Position numbers and translations under genes: made by a program | Part shown: positions 33,451 to 45,576 of the stretch, one piece after another | Numbering within the stretch: position 1 is the first letter of the stretch | Layout of the letters: each line of letters opens with the position of its first letter | The notes under the pieces: model-generated | Told to the model about the DNA's origin: nothing | Seen by the model: the letters and a program-made list of their open reading frames with translations, nothing else | The model's database searches: none | NCBI GenBank assembly: GCA_001695595.3 | Contig: MBPM02000026.1 | Span: 744,001 to 808,000, forward strand | DNA from: Plasmopara viticola | Taxonomy: Eukaryota > Oomycota > Peronosporomycetes > Peronosporales > Peronosporaceae | Direction of reading: 5' to 3' | DNA: 64,000 bases

Positions 33451-34522
33451 ATGCCGAGCTATCACCGACTAGAAGTCCATACGAAATCTACGGACTTTCG
33501 AGCCGCCACTCACTTAGTTGAGACAGCAGAGCTACCAACGGCTCACACCAACTCGATTGTGGTTAAAAATCATTACGTAGGCATCAATGCCACTGACGTT
33601 AACGTCACGAATGGCACGTACACGGGCTCGCTCCCTCCACCTTTTGGCTGCGGCTTGGACGCTGTGGGGGTCGTACTAGAAATCGGAGAGAAAGTTGCTG
33701 ACGTTAAAGTAGGGGATGCTGTCGCGTACAGAAGTAGGGATGGCTAGATGTTTTAACGTTCTTAGCTAAGCTGACTAATTTGGTACTTTTGCTGTGGATG
33801 GTACAGAATTGGGGGCTTTTGCCGAGTATAACGAAGTGGACATGGCGTTGGTGGTAAAGGTACCATCTCCGACACCGGACGCATTGTCACTGATCGTTTG
33901 CGGTAGCTCGGCATCAATTGCGCTGGAACAAGTGGGTGAGATGAAGTCAAACGAGACAGTGCTGGTTACTGCTGCAGCTGGGGGTACTGGTCAGTTTGTG
34001 GTACAACTTGCCAAATTGGCGGGTAATCATGTCATCGGAACGACCAGTTCAGACGCTAAAGCAGAACACTTAAAGGCGATTGGATGTGACCGCGTGATCA
34101 ACTACAACAAGGAAAATGTTGGTCAAGTTTTGATAGAAGAGTACTCAAATGGAGTGGACCTTGTGTTTGAGACTGTGGGTGGTGAGCTCTTTCGATCAGC
34201 TGTCGACAATGTTGCGGTCAAGGGCCGCATTATTGCCTTTGGACACATTTCGGGCTACCACGGCGCCAAGGATGACTTTACAGCCAGCGAATTGGTGCCA
34301 AAATTGCTTTTCAAGTCAGCGTCACTGCGTGGATTCATTTCGAGTCACTACCGCGATCACTATCATTGTCATATGCAGCATCTGCTCAAATTGATTGACG
34401 AAAAGAAGCTTGTTCCTGGAATTGACCCCGTTAAGTTTCAAGGGCTCGAGAGCATTCCTGATGCAATTGACTATATGTATGCGCGCAAGAACATGGGCAA
34501 GGTAGTGGTTAAGCTTGCGTAA
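33451..34522 (+). CDS. PTGR3/ZADH2-like NADPH-dependent oxidoreductase
   Basis: Two exons, 33,451-33,733 and 33,807-34,522, with a 73-base intron (GTAGGG ... GGTACAG). The joined frame gives 332 residues. It is a medium-chain dehydrogenase/reductase without the zinc ligands: an N-terminal GroES-like part (HYVGINATDVNVTNGTY), then the nucleotide-binding TAAAGGTGQFVVQLAK, then GCDRVINYNKENV and VFETVGG. The end GLESIPDAIDYMYARKNMGK is close to human prostaglandin reductase 3. The family reduces alkenals or 15-keto prostaglandins with NADPH; the substrate here is unknown. It shares a divergent promoter with the coiled-coil gene. Confidence 0.9.
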
Positions 34523-34980
34523 ACAAAGATTGGGCTCTGAGGTGTCTAATGTGACTATTTGATTTGCTATTTTGACGTCATAATATTGTCACATTTATCC
34601 CATAAAATGGTTATTCTTAGGTGCAATCCTGTGAATCTTGATTGCCGAGTGCGAATCTACGAGTTAACGCTGTACTAGCGCCTAGCATAGAATGCTGAAT
34701 CGCTGAGCCGCTAATAGAGGCGACTGCATTTGGTAACTTTGATGCACGCAACGATGTGCAGCGCCAAAGTAGCCGGAAGATAGCAGTCCCTCAGTTAGGA
34801 TGCCGGCTGTTGATTTGATTGATCCATAGCAAAATCAAGATTTAGGTAAAGATCACAAAATCAACGCATTCTACAAAACGAAAACAATACAGACTGAAGA
34901 TCTTGAGTTGCCGCAACTGAGTATTGAGATAAAATAGTATTTTAAGAATCATTATTTGTTTTACACCATTCACCTAGCTT
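34523..34980. other. Intergenic, nothing recognised
   Basis: Contains the reductase 3' region; AT-rich, with no ORF of note. Confidence 0.4.
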
Positions 34981-35312
34981 GGAAAAGGTTGAGGTGACGC
35001 CCTCCTTCCAAGCGCGGGGGCTAAATGCTCGCGCGCTTCGGGCAGGTGCTCTCGGGCATCTGCAGGTCTCTAACGAGTCTCACCCTCGACGCGACGGTCT
35101 CCAGCACCGGGCGCCACCTGGGCTCTTACCAAGTCAGAGCTAAACAAAATAATGGAAGACCCTCACGACCTCGGTGCTGGCTGCACTGCCCGCCGAACGA
35201 GACCCGACGTATGCGGACACCACTCTATGCCGTGGAATAGCCAGACTGAGTCTAGCACGTGCATAACTTGGCAACGCGATAACGTAATACAATACAACAA
35301 TACAATACACAA
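34981..35312 (+). mobile_element. Short LINE-derived non-autonomous element, copy 1
   Basis: About 330 bases that match 61,384-61,705 with about nine substitutions and a one-base indel. It matches the two ends of the longer element at 47,235-48,371 (inverted). Relative to the longer copy it lacks two internal blocks: one between TCTCCAGCACC and GCGCCACCTGG, and one between AAGTCAGAGC and ATGGAAGACC. The second junction carries the filler AAACAAAATA. The 3' end is a simple (AATAC)n-type tail, usual for LINEs. The 71-residue ORF printed here is a scrambled remnant, not a gene. Its target duplication is not clear. Confidence 0.75.
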
Positions 35313-35404
35313 TAGTAGCCCGTGACTGAAGTGCAAACTGGTTTAGGCGAGAGGGTGAAAGCGCCGTCTGGAAGGGGAAGGTCGTGGAAATGGGTTGGTC
35401 ATGT

Positions 35405-36270
35405 TTTTTGTTGTTGTTACTGATTGCAGGTGCCGTATAAGAAGCTTGTGTATTGGCGAAAGGATATCAGTGATCATGGGGAAGAAGCTTGTTGGGATTT
35501 TAAGAAAGCTTTGCATAAATTTTCGCTGTTAAAGCTGAAAAGTCTTACAGCAGCGCTGCATTCGATTCGCGAGGAGATAAGGATGATTAGAGAGTAGAAT
35601 GGAATATTTGTTTATCGCTAGCAAGTTCTTGGTAACGGTCCATGTCGGTGTTTTTAATCGCCGAAGTGGATAATGAAAAGATTTTGCAGATAAAAAACAT
35701 CAACAAAATGCCAATACCAAGCTGCCGCTTCAAAACCAAAATGGTGTTGTTTCGTAAAATGATGATTAATTAATCAAAAAAAAAAATCTTGAACGTTCGC
35801 GTTCGGTCTGGGTTATTACAGAATTCATTTTGATATTGCGCTCAATCCAGCACTTGAATTGTGTACCGTGAGTGGTCACTAGCGGAAAATGAGTATGGCT
35901 GACGGCAAAAATCGCACGGCGTGCCTATCGTGCGTTCTACGAGTTGAGCATTGGCAACATGAAAATCGACTTAGCATTAATTGTATACGAGAGCTCGGCT
36001 TACAATTACGTTGTTAAAGCTGAAAAGCCTTACAGCAACACTGCATTTAATTTGCGTAAAAATATTTATTGAACCGAAGAACAATTTTTTTATACAATGC
36101 TAGTCAGTTCTTGGTAACGGTCCATGACGGGGTGAATGGCGTTATGGACGCTGAAGTGGATCGTAAAAAGGTTTTGCAGATGTGGATTCTTGAAAGTTCG
36201 CGTTTGATCTGTGTTTTTTCAAACTTCATTTTTAGTGGTGCGTTCCATCCAGCACGCGAATAGTGCACAG
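35405..36270 (+). repeat. Two diverged tandem copies with a coding trace
   Basis: 35,520-35,860 and 36,010-36,250 share ordered blocks: GTTAAAGCTGAAAAG, TTCTTGGTAACGGTCCATG, GAAGTGGAT, TTTTGCAGAT, GTTCGCGTT and CAATCCAGCAC or its variant. Copy 1 keeps an open frame of about 56 codons from about 35,430 to 35,598 (KKLVYWRKDISDHGEEACW ... EEIRMIRE) preceded by a possible TGATTGCAG acceptor. The protein is not recognised. Copy 2 is broken. Confidence 0.45.
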
Positions 36271-36759
36271 AATTTTTTGAAGTGGGTGATGAAAAGCGAA
36301 GAGACAGTAATGGTTAGTTGCTCCCTATTCTAAACCAACCATTACATATCACATCAGATGTCATCGTTTATTTCATTACTTACTTATACATGTGTGGTGA
36401 TATAATCGAACGCTGAGATAGCACGGGCGTCATGATTATGATGGTAGTATAGCGACTGTTGCAATCGTGAATTACGATAGGATCCCCACATTTATATTAA
36501 TATCTATTTTTTTCAAAATCTCAATGCTCGTATTTTTGCTTTTTGAACGCTCGATATTTTGATTACAGAGTGAGGTACTGAATCTTTGGATTGACTGGCT
36601 ACAGAATAAAAGTTATACAATAATAGCGCTTTATTTAGTTGGTGTGAGCAACGCTTTTACCCGCTGCACTTAAATTGGAAATTTGGCACGCGGTCGTTGT
36701 GTGTACGCGATAGCGTTAAGCAATTATTGCCTGTAGTTAGGCTCCGTAATGGCAATGCC

Positions 36760-37460
36760 ATGTCTGTGACAGTTTCGAATGATATGAAGTCGAGCGCATA
36801 GTATCACGCTATACATGTGCACGGCTGTCCAATAGTGCACCACAGACGGCACAAAATGACTGTCCTATATACTCCAAAAGAATATGCTTAGCAGTATTGA
36901 AGGCTCGTAATAATTACAAGTCATGAGGGTAAGCAACACGAAACAAAACCTACTACATGCGAGGTTTAAAGTTTCGGATGGCGGCAATGATGGTCTGCAC
37001 GGCTACATTGCTGTCTTAAAAGCTATCGCGCAATCATACGGATAATGATTATAAAGGCGCTGGGCGCTTAGCCCGTACAATACTATGGATTAGGAGGAGA
37101 GAGGTCTGCGACTAAAATTGCTCGGTGAGAAGCGTGCGTAATCTTTTGTCATGTCTGTGACAGCGAGATCACCCTGCACAATCACCACAGACGGCACAAA
37201 ATGATAGACTTAGCATTTGAAGGCTCATTTATAAGTCACGAAATAAAATCTACTACATGTTGAAAGTTCCGGATGGCGGCAATGATGGTCTGCACGGCTA
37301 CATTGCTGTCTCAAAAGCTATCGCGCAATCATACGGATAATGATTATAAAGGCGCTGAGCATATGCTTAGCCCGTACAATATATGGTTAGGAGGAGAAAG
37401 TCTGCGATATAAGCTCGGGAGAACCTGCGTAATCTTTCTGTGAAGCAGTCACCCTGCTAT
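36760..37460 (+). repeat. Tandem duplication, period about 350-390 bases
   Basis: Two adjacent copies, about 36,763-37,150 and 37,151-37,460, share long near-identical runs, such as GGATGGCGGCAATGATGG, GGCTACATTGCTGTCT and CGCAATCATACGGATAATG. Copy 2 is shorter through several small deletions. No coding potential is seen in the unit. Similarity is high enough to suggest a fairly recent event compared with the neighbouring relics. Confidence 0.7.
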
Positions 37461-37823
37461 CAACAAAGTAGCCGCTTGATTTACGACGATGTAGGAGAGA
37501 GCTTGACGAAGCACATCGTGCAGCTTTACGTTTCGTGCTTGGTGGATGAGTCTGTTTTCGAGAGCAATAATCTGCGCCAAAATAGCGATGCATTGGTCCA
37601 TGACGGCATCACACTGATAGACACAAAAGAGATGATGCGACGTGCGATCGAGCCGATAAAGAAGCATGAAGAGAATTATAAGCATTTTAAGCCATTATAC
37701 GTGAGACAAGTCAGTGAACGCGGCAGCAATTGTTATGCTCAGTCAGGTTGTCGTGGCTGTAGTCGCTACGGAAGCTCCCGTGAACGTTGCCACCCCGAGG
37801 ATTCTGAAGCACTACAATACTAA
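37440..37823 (+). CDS. Hypothetical ORF, 127 residues, probably a relic
   Basis: An open frame directly after the tandem duplication. The first 90 residues are charged and helical (VGESLTKHIVQLYVSCLVDE, EMMRRAIEPIKKHEENYKHF). In the last third the +1 frame looks more protein-like (VNAAAIVMLSQVVVAVVATE and on to about 37,900), so a frameshift near 37,710 is likely. It may be a decayed gene of about 150 residues. No family recognised. Confidence 0.3.
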   Translation: MKQSPCYQQSSRLIYDDVGESLTKHIVQLYVSCLVDESVFESNNLRQNSDALVHDGITLIDTKEMMRRAIEPIKKHEENYKHFKPLYVRQVSERGSNCYAQSGCRGCSRYGSSRERCHPEDSEALQY

Positions 37824-37900
37824 TGTATTTAGACACAAATGTGGGTGCTTTCCATGTTTTACGAGTCCGAACTCAAACGATGAGAATTTATAGCGGCAAA

Positions 37901-39059
37901 TTGTGCTCCTATTTAATAATGTCACATGGTTGGCGCACGCAGCCACAAGATGAATAAGAAGATGTCAGTATAATATAAAAAATCGCAGTCGCCAGTCTAT
38001 ATAGCGGGAGCAAATGAAGTGTGGGAATTGAGAGTTTGTATCTTAGAAGCTCAGCATTCGCGCGTGATCAAGCTTTTGTATATGCCCAACCTGGACAAAA
38101 AATATATAGGTGTCGATACCTGATCTTACTGCACATATAGTGCTGATGCGGCTCGAACGTACAAGATCAGACTCACTGGCGAAAGCTATATTAAAGAAGT
38201 TTAACGTAGTGCTAAGCTGTTTGTCTAGCATGTGAAATAATTATTGTTTGATTAAGCTGGTCGGACTGTCAGAGAACAAGCAGACGCTAGCATGCTGAAG
38301 AACGATTGCTTAGAGAACATTTCAGCATCGAAGATGTATGCTATAGCCGACTCTTAGAACTTGATGGACGGATAATTTACCGCAATACCTCATCTATGAC
38401 GCATTACGTAGAGGTCGAGGCCAAAATGACGGCTGCCCACATTGATGCTTGAGTTTTGAAAGCTGCAGACCGCAAAGGTCTCCTCGATATGTGCATACCG
38501 CTGTTTGCACTTCTCTTTCTCTTGCGTTTCTTGCTTCAGTAAATATTTGCATCTCGTATAAGTCAAAAGTCGCATGAATTATATTGATGAGTTGACGGCT
38601 TATTTGGCTTAGGATTTCTACAAACAGGCACTTAACTTATCACTAGCGGCCCTTGCATAGTCTTCGCTATTGTTTTTGAGGAGAGTGAGAAAAGCCAACG
38701 TGGCGTGGCTGACGACGATGATAACATCGCAACGGTTAAAACTTTACCTGCTATAGGAGATACTAATAAGCATTTATCACTCGGGATGGAGCTGTTAATA
38801 ATTACTAAAAAAACAAATCTCTTGGGCAGCTGTACACCATTGCCTTACCTGCGACAACGTTAACACACTTAACAAGGATTTGCGTCATCAAAAGAGCCAT
38901 TTTTATCTTTAGGACTTCAAACCTTAAATGTTTTGGAAAGCCTCAAGTTTTTCGTTAAAGCGCTACTTCGGCACCCAACCTTACTGGTAAGGGTGAGTAC
39001 AAATATACTGATAGTACTCGTAATTACCAAGATATTGGTCATCAAACGGAGAGAGATAA
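37901..39059. other. No gene seen
   Basis: Short ORFs only; nothing recognised. Confidence 0.4.
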
Positions 39060-39420
39060 AGCCCAAATTGCAAAGATGTGCGCTTTAGACAGCCGGTCGA
39101 GTTTAAAGCTCAGAATAAGGAAAAGCAAATTATTTACGCAAATTCGACACCTTGCACTGAGACGCGCTGCAATCGATCCGATTGCAAATTTCACGAATTA
39201 CATTATCAGACGAGTCTAGCGCCTCTTTTAGGATCCAAGATCACCCCCAATAAGCTGTTGTAGAAGTCCACCTTGGGAGAGTATTAAGTGCGTACATTTG
39301 CTTGCGCAGAAGTTGCTGCACATGGAAAAACGTAAAGCCGAGACAAAAGGAGTCTTTTCTGTTTTTGACCGCAAAGACAAGCTGGACTTTCACTTGGCCT
39401 TGAGTACTAATTAATCAGAT
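39060..39420 (+). pseudogene. Short coding relic
   Basis: Protein-like traces in changing plus frames: lysine/arginine-rich pieces near 39,078-39,230 and a 30-codon piece at about 39,310-39,413 (MEKRKAETKGVFSVFDRKDK ...). It is similar in decay and AT content to the 10.6-17.4 kb relics, but no shared sequence was found by eye. Confidence 0.2.
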
Positions 39421-41790
39421 AGTGGGGATGTCAATCGAGTAATCAAGTCGACATCGCCATTAGAAAATTGACGCCAAATTAGGATTGGATGGTGAATCCT
39501 TTCTAACTTTGAAAGCGGCTCGCAAAGAGATTGAAGTGATTCTGTCCAGAATACAAGATAGTGCCAAATGCAAAATTTTGGTAATCGTTTACTGTGTGTT
39601 TCTATGAAAGCCAGAGTTGAAAGATCCATACAATCAATATTGTACACTTATTTAAAAATACAGTATCAACAATTTTGCAGGGATGTTTTGTCAAAATTTT
39701 TTTTGTAAAAGGCCTTGTTAGAATGCGTGACATCCATCCTACCCCTAACGTATTGGTGTAGACTTCTTCTTTGAAGGTACCAATTTTTTTTATTTCTATG
39801 TAATTGCATGAGCGAGCTGAATAGCTGACAAAAAACTTTTACTACTTCGTGTATTGCTTTTACGGATCAAAGTAAAAGGTTCTTGTGCTCATAAATATTT
39901 GGCTGGTAAAGTCTATTATTACGTCGCCTCGAGCACAGAAATGCTTGTCATGAGGTAGGGACCCTTGAGGAAAATTTGACTTATCGCCGTCGTAATTGGA
40001 GTAGCAGTCGACAAGTGGGATATAGATAGAACGATAATCATTCTTTAGCAGCATAGCCGCCGACCAATTGTAACGACCAAACACTCGCCAGTTTTGGAGT
40101 CGTCCATTACTGAAGAAACGGAAGCAATCAAAATAAAGTCAAAAGTGGGACCGACAATCGGCTCAGTAAAATACAATCCGCTTGACCGCGTCTATCCACC
40201 AGTGAATCGCAAGTATGTTGGAGAAAATGAAGTGATACAAGATTGGTCAATCAGCTCGTGGACTACGCCAATGGACAAGATATGCTTACTTTTTTATTTT
40301 GCGCAAGCGACTTGATCGCACCGTTAGCTCGTGCTGTACCCTTACATTTTACTTGGCTACCACATTACACCTCTTAGCAAAAATTGCATAAAGCATAAGC
40401 ATACAATAAAGTCTATAGTTACCACGCATGCACGACCACATCTTAAAGCAAAAGCCGTAACTTTTACAGCAAAATCACTGTGACGGTTGGGAGCCGCACT
40501 GCGGGTACTATTTATGAATGTCACTATTTTCTCATGTCAAAATTGCTTATGAGTCTTTCGCAAATAGAAACGAATTAACGAGTCTATTGGAATCTGGCAA
40601 GGGGCATATTGTGCGCGGAAAAAATCTTCACTTTTGCGCGCACTTCTTCAAGCCAAGTAAATTTGGTTTGCTCACGATCAAAATGCGTTTTCTTCCCTCT
40701 CCTCTACTTTTTGACACTCCCACACTGTTTGTGCTCGCGTTGACAGCACTTTGAACAACGCAAAGGTGATAAAAATGTTTTTACCCCCTTGCAGATTGAC
40801 CGGTCTCCTAAACCTGCCGCAGCAAGTCAAGAACCGTGGTTTGCATCATAAATCTCAAGGACATTGCTCTGCGGGCATTACGACAGCAATATTTGACAGT
40901 ACTTAGCACTCTATAGAAATACTATTTCCTTTTTTTGGAAAGCGTTGCAGCGTCGGCACTAATGCAGCCGCTGCAAGGGCACTTTGACTACGAAATTGCT
41001 AGTAGTGGCAGCAATTTCTCATGGTGGTTTTTAAGTGCTTAAGTCGACTGCTGATTTGATACAATGCTTATCGCGCTGTAGGGTATGGCCTCTTTGGTTT
41101 GACCATGCGGCTTCTGTCGGCACTTACAAAATACTAAAATAGATGTTGGAGGAATGATGGGAAGTAAAAAAAACAAGCCTGGAAAGTCAAAGTATACAAG
41201 CAACAAGCTATTTGTCGCATCACACAATTAACATTACGGATGCTGATCACAAGAAATTCACCTTTATCAAATTTTGTGCAGGTAGGGAATCAGTAACGTG
41301 AATGGCAAGCAAAAGCTCGCGAACCGTGTTGTATAGGCAGGTATTACTCTCATTGCTTATAAAGTACTATGATTGCTTCGTAGACCGAGGGACAGGTACG
41401 CTGCCTATGCGAAATCTCAACGATTTGAGCGAGATATTATATGCCAAGTTGTGGTCTCAGCACGTCTGAGCCCAACTAAAAATGTTGTCTCATAAGGTAG
41501 TTGGGGCACGAGCTTAATTGTAATAAAAACACTCGTATGGGCTAACCCTAAAATGTTTTTGTGGAAGTCGTGTTCTTCTGCTGATGAAGAACTGGTATGT
41601 ACGTACTCGATTAGTCAATCGCAAGCATTACTAGGTATGAGTACAAAGTAGATAATTTGAGATGGTACTGATCGGATAACTCGAATCAAAGTTATTTTAC
41701 TTTCCAGAAATATTATTTGACATGTTCTCACTTGTAATTTTAACACTGGTAAGCGAAGGTCTTTAAAGCAACACACTGCGGTTCTCCTCG
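39421..41790. other. No convincing gene
   Basis: The longest ORFs (minus 40,084-39,860, plus 40,094-40,315, plus 40,518-40,754) have 73-78 codons and no domain I recognise. The minus one (GRYNWSAAMLLKNDYRSIYI ...) reads like a protein fragment, but neighbouring frames carry stops. Confidence 0.35.
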
Positions 41791-41796
41791 AGTACA

Positions 41797-42168
41797 TTGG
41801 TGAACAACCTCACGGCTTCAAGGAACAATATTGCCTATTTGATTTTCATTTCATCCACACTGCTACTTGGTACTGTCTGTTTTTTGCTTGGTTTATGCTG
41901 TAAAGGCTTTAGGAATTCGCAACAGCGGCACCATGTTTACATAAAAATGCATGGTATCGCTTGTGACGTGTACGCATATTATTTGCCGTATAAAGGATTG
42001 CCGGCGCATCGCTGTGTAGAAACAGGATTTTTGCGCGCTGCATTTCCACCTATAAGACTTGGCCGTTTAGTGCGCGATATGAATCGTCTTCTTTACATAC
42101 TGTATACATCTAAAAGAACTTTTTGTACCCTCAAAGACCGCATAGCCATCTATCCCCGCAACTGGTAG
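41797..42168 (+). CDS. Hypothetical ORF, 123 residues, possible relic
   Basis: The N-terminal third contains a hydrophobic stretch (IAYLIFISSTLLLGTVCFLL) that could span a membrane. The rest is basic with several Cys, Tyr and Arg. No start context or splice sites support it strongly, and the following frame (42,123-42,365) overlaps with other stops. No family recognised; it may be a chance or decayed ORF. Confidence 0.2.
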   Translation: MVNNLTASRNNIAYLIFISSTLLLGTVCFLLGLCCKGFRNSQQRHHVYIKMHGIACDVYAYYLPYKGLPAHRCVETGFLRAAFPPIRLGRLVRDMNRLLYILYTSKRTFCTLKDRIAIYPRNW

Positions 42169-42369
42169 AGCATTCCAACACCAAGCAACCGCAACGGCGC
42201 TTTAGTGCCGTACACAGTATGTATTTGCGAAAGGGTTTAGCGGTAAATGTACTAAACGACCTAAGAAAGGTAACGAGCTCAGAGGTCAAATTGTACAGGA
42301 AGGTGGATCATTGTAAGACTAAAGTCCGTGCCGTTGTACTTCAAGAGGCTCGTCGTGTTGCTTAAAGGT

Positions 42370-43960
42370 GGTAATGTTAAAAGACATATTGTGGTCTAGT
42401 CTGACTCTAATATACAAGTAGGCCCACTTGAATGTCTTCAACTGGGGATGCTTGGAACTTTTTTCTAAAGCAAACCCGGCGGTAGTCTTGAAAATACAAT
42501 GCCAAGCGAATTCAGCACGTCAGTTCATCCACTTAGAGTCAAGAGCCCTTGAACAGCAACAAGGTCTGCATGCTATCTCAATCTTTGGCTGGATCCATGT
42601 GATCCATCTTTAGATGCTCTAGCACCATTGCCATGTAGTAAGCCAGCTTACAGTTTTTTTTGCATATCGGTGCTGACATTGAGCTATCGGTGCCCGATTA
42701 GCTACAGCCTAGGTCTACTATCAATCTGGGCAGCGCAGTAAAGGAAAAGCAGGGCGACTTATGTACCCACCCCGTCGTCTTCGAGCTTTTTAAGGCGTAC
42801 TAAAGCCACACTGGGGGTTGTCGTCTTTGACTTGACCCTCTATTTTGTCCATACTGTTGGGAAGAAACTAACACAGTCTTTGCCCGTCAAAATCGCTGTA
42901 GGCCTTTGTACGAGTCTGACGACAAAGTCAATACATTTTTAATCGTACCCCTGGTCGCTGCTTGTAAGTCTTTATCTCCTTAACGGATGAAGAATCACGC
43001 AAGTGTTAAATCGGAAAGTTCGTGATTTTTTTTCCTCTTCATCGTTCGATGGTAGAGGTAGGTTACCGAACAAAGCAAACGAATTTTGCATGCTGCCTCA
43101 TACGGCATCCGAACAAAGCCTTTTTTGCCCGAGCGGCTCTTCTCAAGCGAACCAGATTTGACTCGACGCCTGACGGCCAGGCGCAGGCTTCGGCGCAGAG
43201 ATTGTCTTTAGCCTTACACACAATGGCCCGACAGTTTGGCAGCCTTCTTCTTTGCGTGAATGCTCATCGTCATCATCAAACTGTCTTGTCGGGTAAAAGG
43301 CATAAGAGTGATGGCTGATACTCACCCTTTGATAATAAACATATTCCAAGTTTAAGTGGGTCATTATATAAACCCTAGCTTTTATAAATTTCCTGAAAAT
43401 GGAGCAATTAAACAAACAATGGGCACCCCTAATATTAAAGGGTTTGCGAAAAGCATAAAATTTGCGCCAATTTTGCGATGGCAAAAGTGAAAAGATATAT
43501 GCAAAGTAAATCTTTGTTGAATAAAGCTGTCTTTGACTGCATATCTCAATCCTTGAATGTAGGTTTATTCAGTTGTCTGTTGGAAGTTCCCATATACTTC
43601 AGCAACTCCTCTGTGCAATGAGTCCCTCACTACGTGGCAATTCTTCGTATACAGCTCGTAGTATAGATTACGGCGTTAAAATGAAAAGCTCACATTTTGA
43701 CATATTGCTCTCGGCAAAAATTCTGCAGTTTGATACGGAAATAGCTTACGGGGGTAGAGTAAAGTGTCTCAATTCATTTTCAAATCACTGACTCGTGCCT
43801 CACAACATTACGATCGTAGGCGCGCGTTTCCTTACTGACCAATACGCTCCAATTATCGCGCCGCGTGACAAAAGGGACCACGAGAAATCTGATTTTTGAG
43901 CTGATGGACAACGTCAGCTCGGTGCTATCTTTTCCACCAATCATATTCTACTACGTTTGC
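42370..43960. other. No convincing gene
   Basis: ORFs below 115 codons without domains. The right end is the promoter of the acyltransferase. Confidence 0.4.
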
Positions 43961-43968
43961 TGCCGTCT

Positions 43969-43982
43969 TCATCCCGCATTTC
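43969..43982 (+). promoter_or_regulatory. Oomycete initiator-like element, acyltransferase gene
   Basis: TCATCCCGCATTTC fits TCATTYYNCAWTT with one mismatch and ends 13 bases before the chosen ATG at 43,996. Confidence 0.4.
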
Positions 43983-43995
43983 CGCATTCTCTACG

Positions 43996-45380
43996 ATGGC
44001 GGTGTTTCACCTTTACTCGGCGCTAAATTTGTTGTGGATCCTATGCAACAGCGCATGCATCAACTTTCTCCAATTTTGTCTCTGGTCCCTCGTGCGACCA
44101 TTTGACAAGCAGCTCTACCGTCGGCTGATGGGGTGCGTCCGTGGTCTTGTGATCACTTTTTTGTTGCTTTACAATGACCATCACTCTGTTATGACAGCTC
44201 CGTTGCACAATCTCTTTGGGTGGACGTGACATCCACTAGTTTCCCGTCGACCAAGCTCTCGGTCACTGGTGAATTGCCATCGGATCCGTCCAAACCCATA
44301 ATTCTCATTGCAAATCATCAAGTGGATGCGGACTGGTGGTACATTTGGCAGGCTGCGCGCCATCAAAAGGCAGCAGGCAACATCAAAATTGTACTCAAGG
44401 ATCAGCTCAAGTATTTGCCAGTCATTGGATGGGGCATGCGCCTTTTCGAGTTCCTTTTTCTTCGACGCCGTATTGACCAAGACGCTGAGCACATTAAGAA
44501 GTATATGGGTGAACTCATTGCCGATAAATTTCCTTTCTGGCTTGTGGTGTTTCCTGAAGGAACAACTATTCATGATGAATACGTGACTAAGTCGCAGATG
44601 TTTGCAGCTCGAGAGAATCGTCCGAAACTGGAAAGAGTGTTGCTGCCACGTATAACAGGCATGCAGATCATTCTGGACGCCGTGGCAGAGGCCAAGCCCG
44701 ACGTCTACGACGTCACACTAGCTTTTCCTTCTTATTCAGGCGAAGTACCGACGTTTGACATGGGATATGGACGTAAAATTGATACGGAAGTGCCGTCGAT
44801 GAAGACATTGTTGGCAGGGAAACAGCCGTTGGGACGAGTAGCATTGCATTCTCAAAGATTCCAGTATGATGACGTAGCCAAGGATTTACAGGGATTTCTG
44901 GATGCTCGCTGGAAGGAGAAGGAAGAGCGACTGAGCTATTATGTCGAGCATCAGCACTTTCCTGATGCGAAGACTAGTGTTGAGATTGATATTTCGGTAA
45001 GAAGGGCATTTGTATGATGATATTGATGGACGAAATTAATCTGGTGCTTGTTGCTCCTTTAGTCCTCACTTGGAGCAGTTTTGAAACTGTGGCTGGGCAT
45101 TATCTTGTCGTGTGTTGTGGTGCCTGTTGTCATGATTCTATTCTTTCCATGTAAGTGTCTTGCAAGTTTTTTGCACTCGACTAAGCTCATTGTGACTTTA
45201 TTCTCGTCGTGTCTGGGCCTGTGCTTTGCAGTGTACTTCATTTGGGTCGTCTACTGTTTTGTGTACTCCATTTATGACCGTACGACGAATTTCTGGTGGC
45301 CTTATATCTTCAATTTGTTAATGGAGCGCGCTGCAAAAACTCACGATCACTTCAAGCGTCAGCAGGCCAAATATCGCTAG
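43996..45380 (+). CDS. Lysophospholipid acyltransferase (LPLAT/AGPAT family)
   Basis: Three exons: 43,996-44,162, 44,240-44,996 and 45,063-45,380. The joined frame gives 413 residues. An N-terminal membrane helix (ALNLLWILCNSACINFLQFC) precedes the acyltransferase domain with the catalytic block ANHQVDADWWY (the usual NHxxxxD spacing), FLRRRIDQDAEHI and the FPEGTTI block. Exon 3 gives two further membrane helices (LGIILSCVVVPVVMILFFP and LFSSCLGLCFAVYFIWVVY). The enzyme should move an acyl group from acyl-CoA to a lysophospholipid at the ER, as plant LPAT4/5 and animal AGPAT3-5 do. Intron 1 (77 bases) has a weak donor GTTGCT; it was chosen because it alone joins the frames at a sensible place. 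Intron 2 (66 bases) is ordinary. Confidence 0.85.
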
Positions 45381-45576
45381 AGCGCTAGAGAAAGCTTCCT
45401 GCAAAAAGAACTTGGGTACCTGGTTTTGCTTTTTTTGAAACTTGAATTACTTATGTTTAAATTGAGAATTTTACATCACTAGCTTGAAAAGTGTGACAAA
45501 TGAGCTACGCTTAGTATCTTCTTATCATAATTCTTATCATAACATAGGTTTTTGGAGCGCGCAATGGCAGTAAAAC

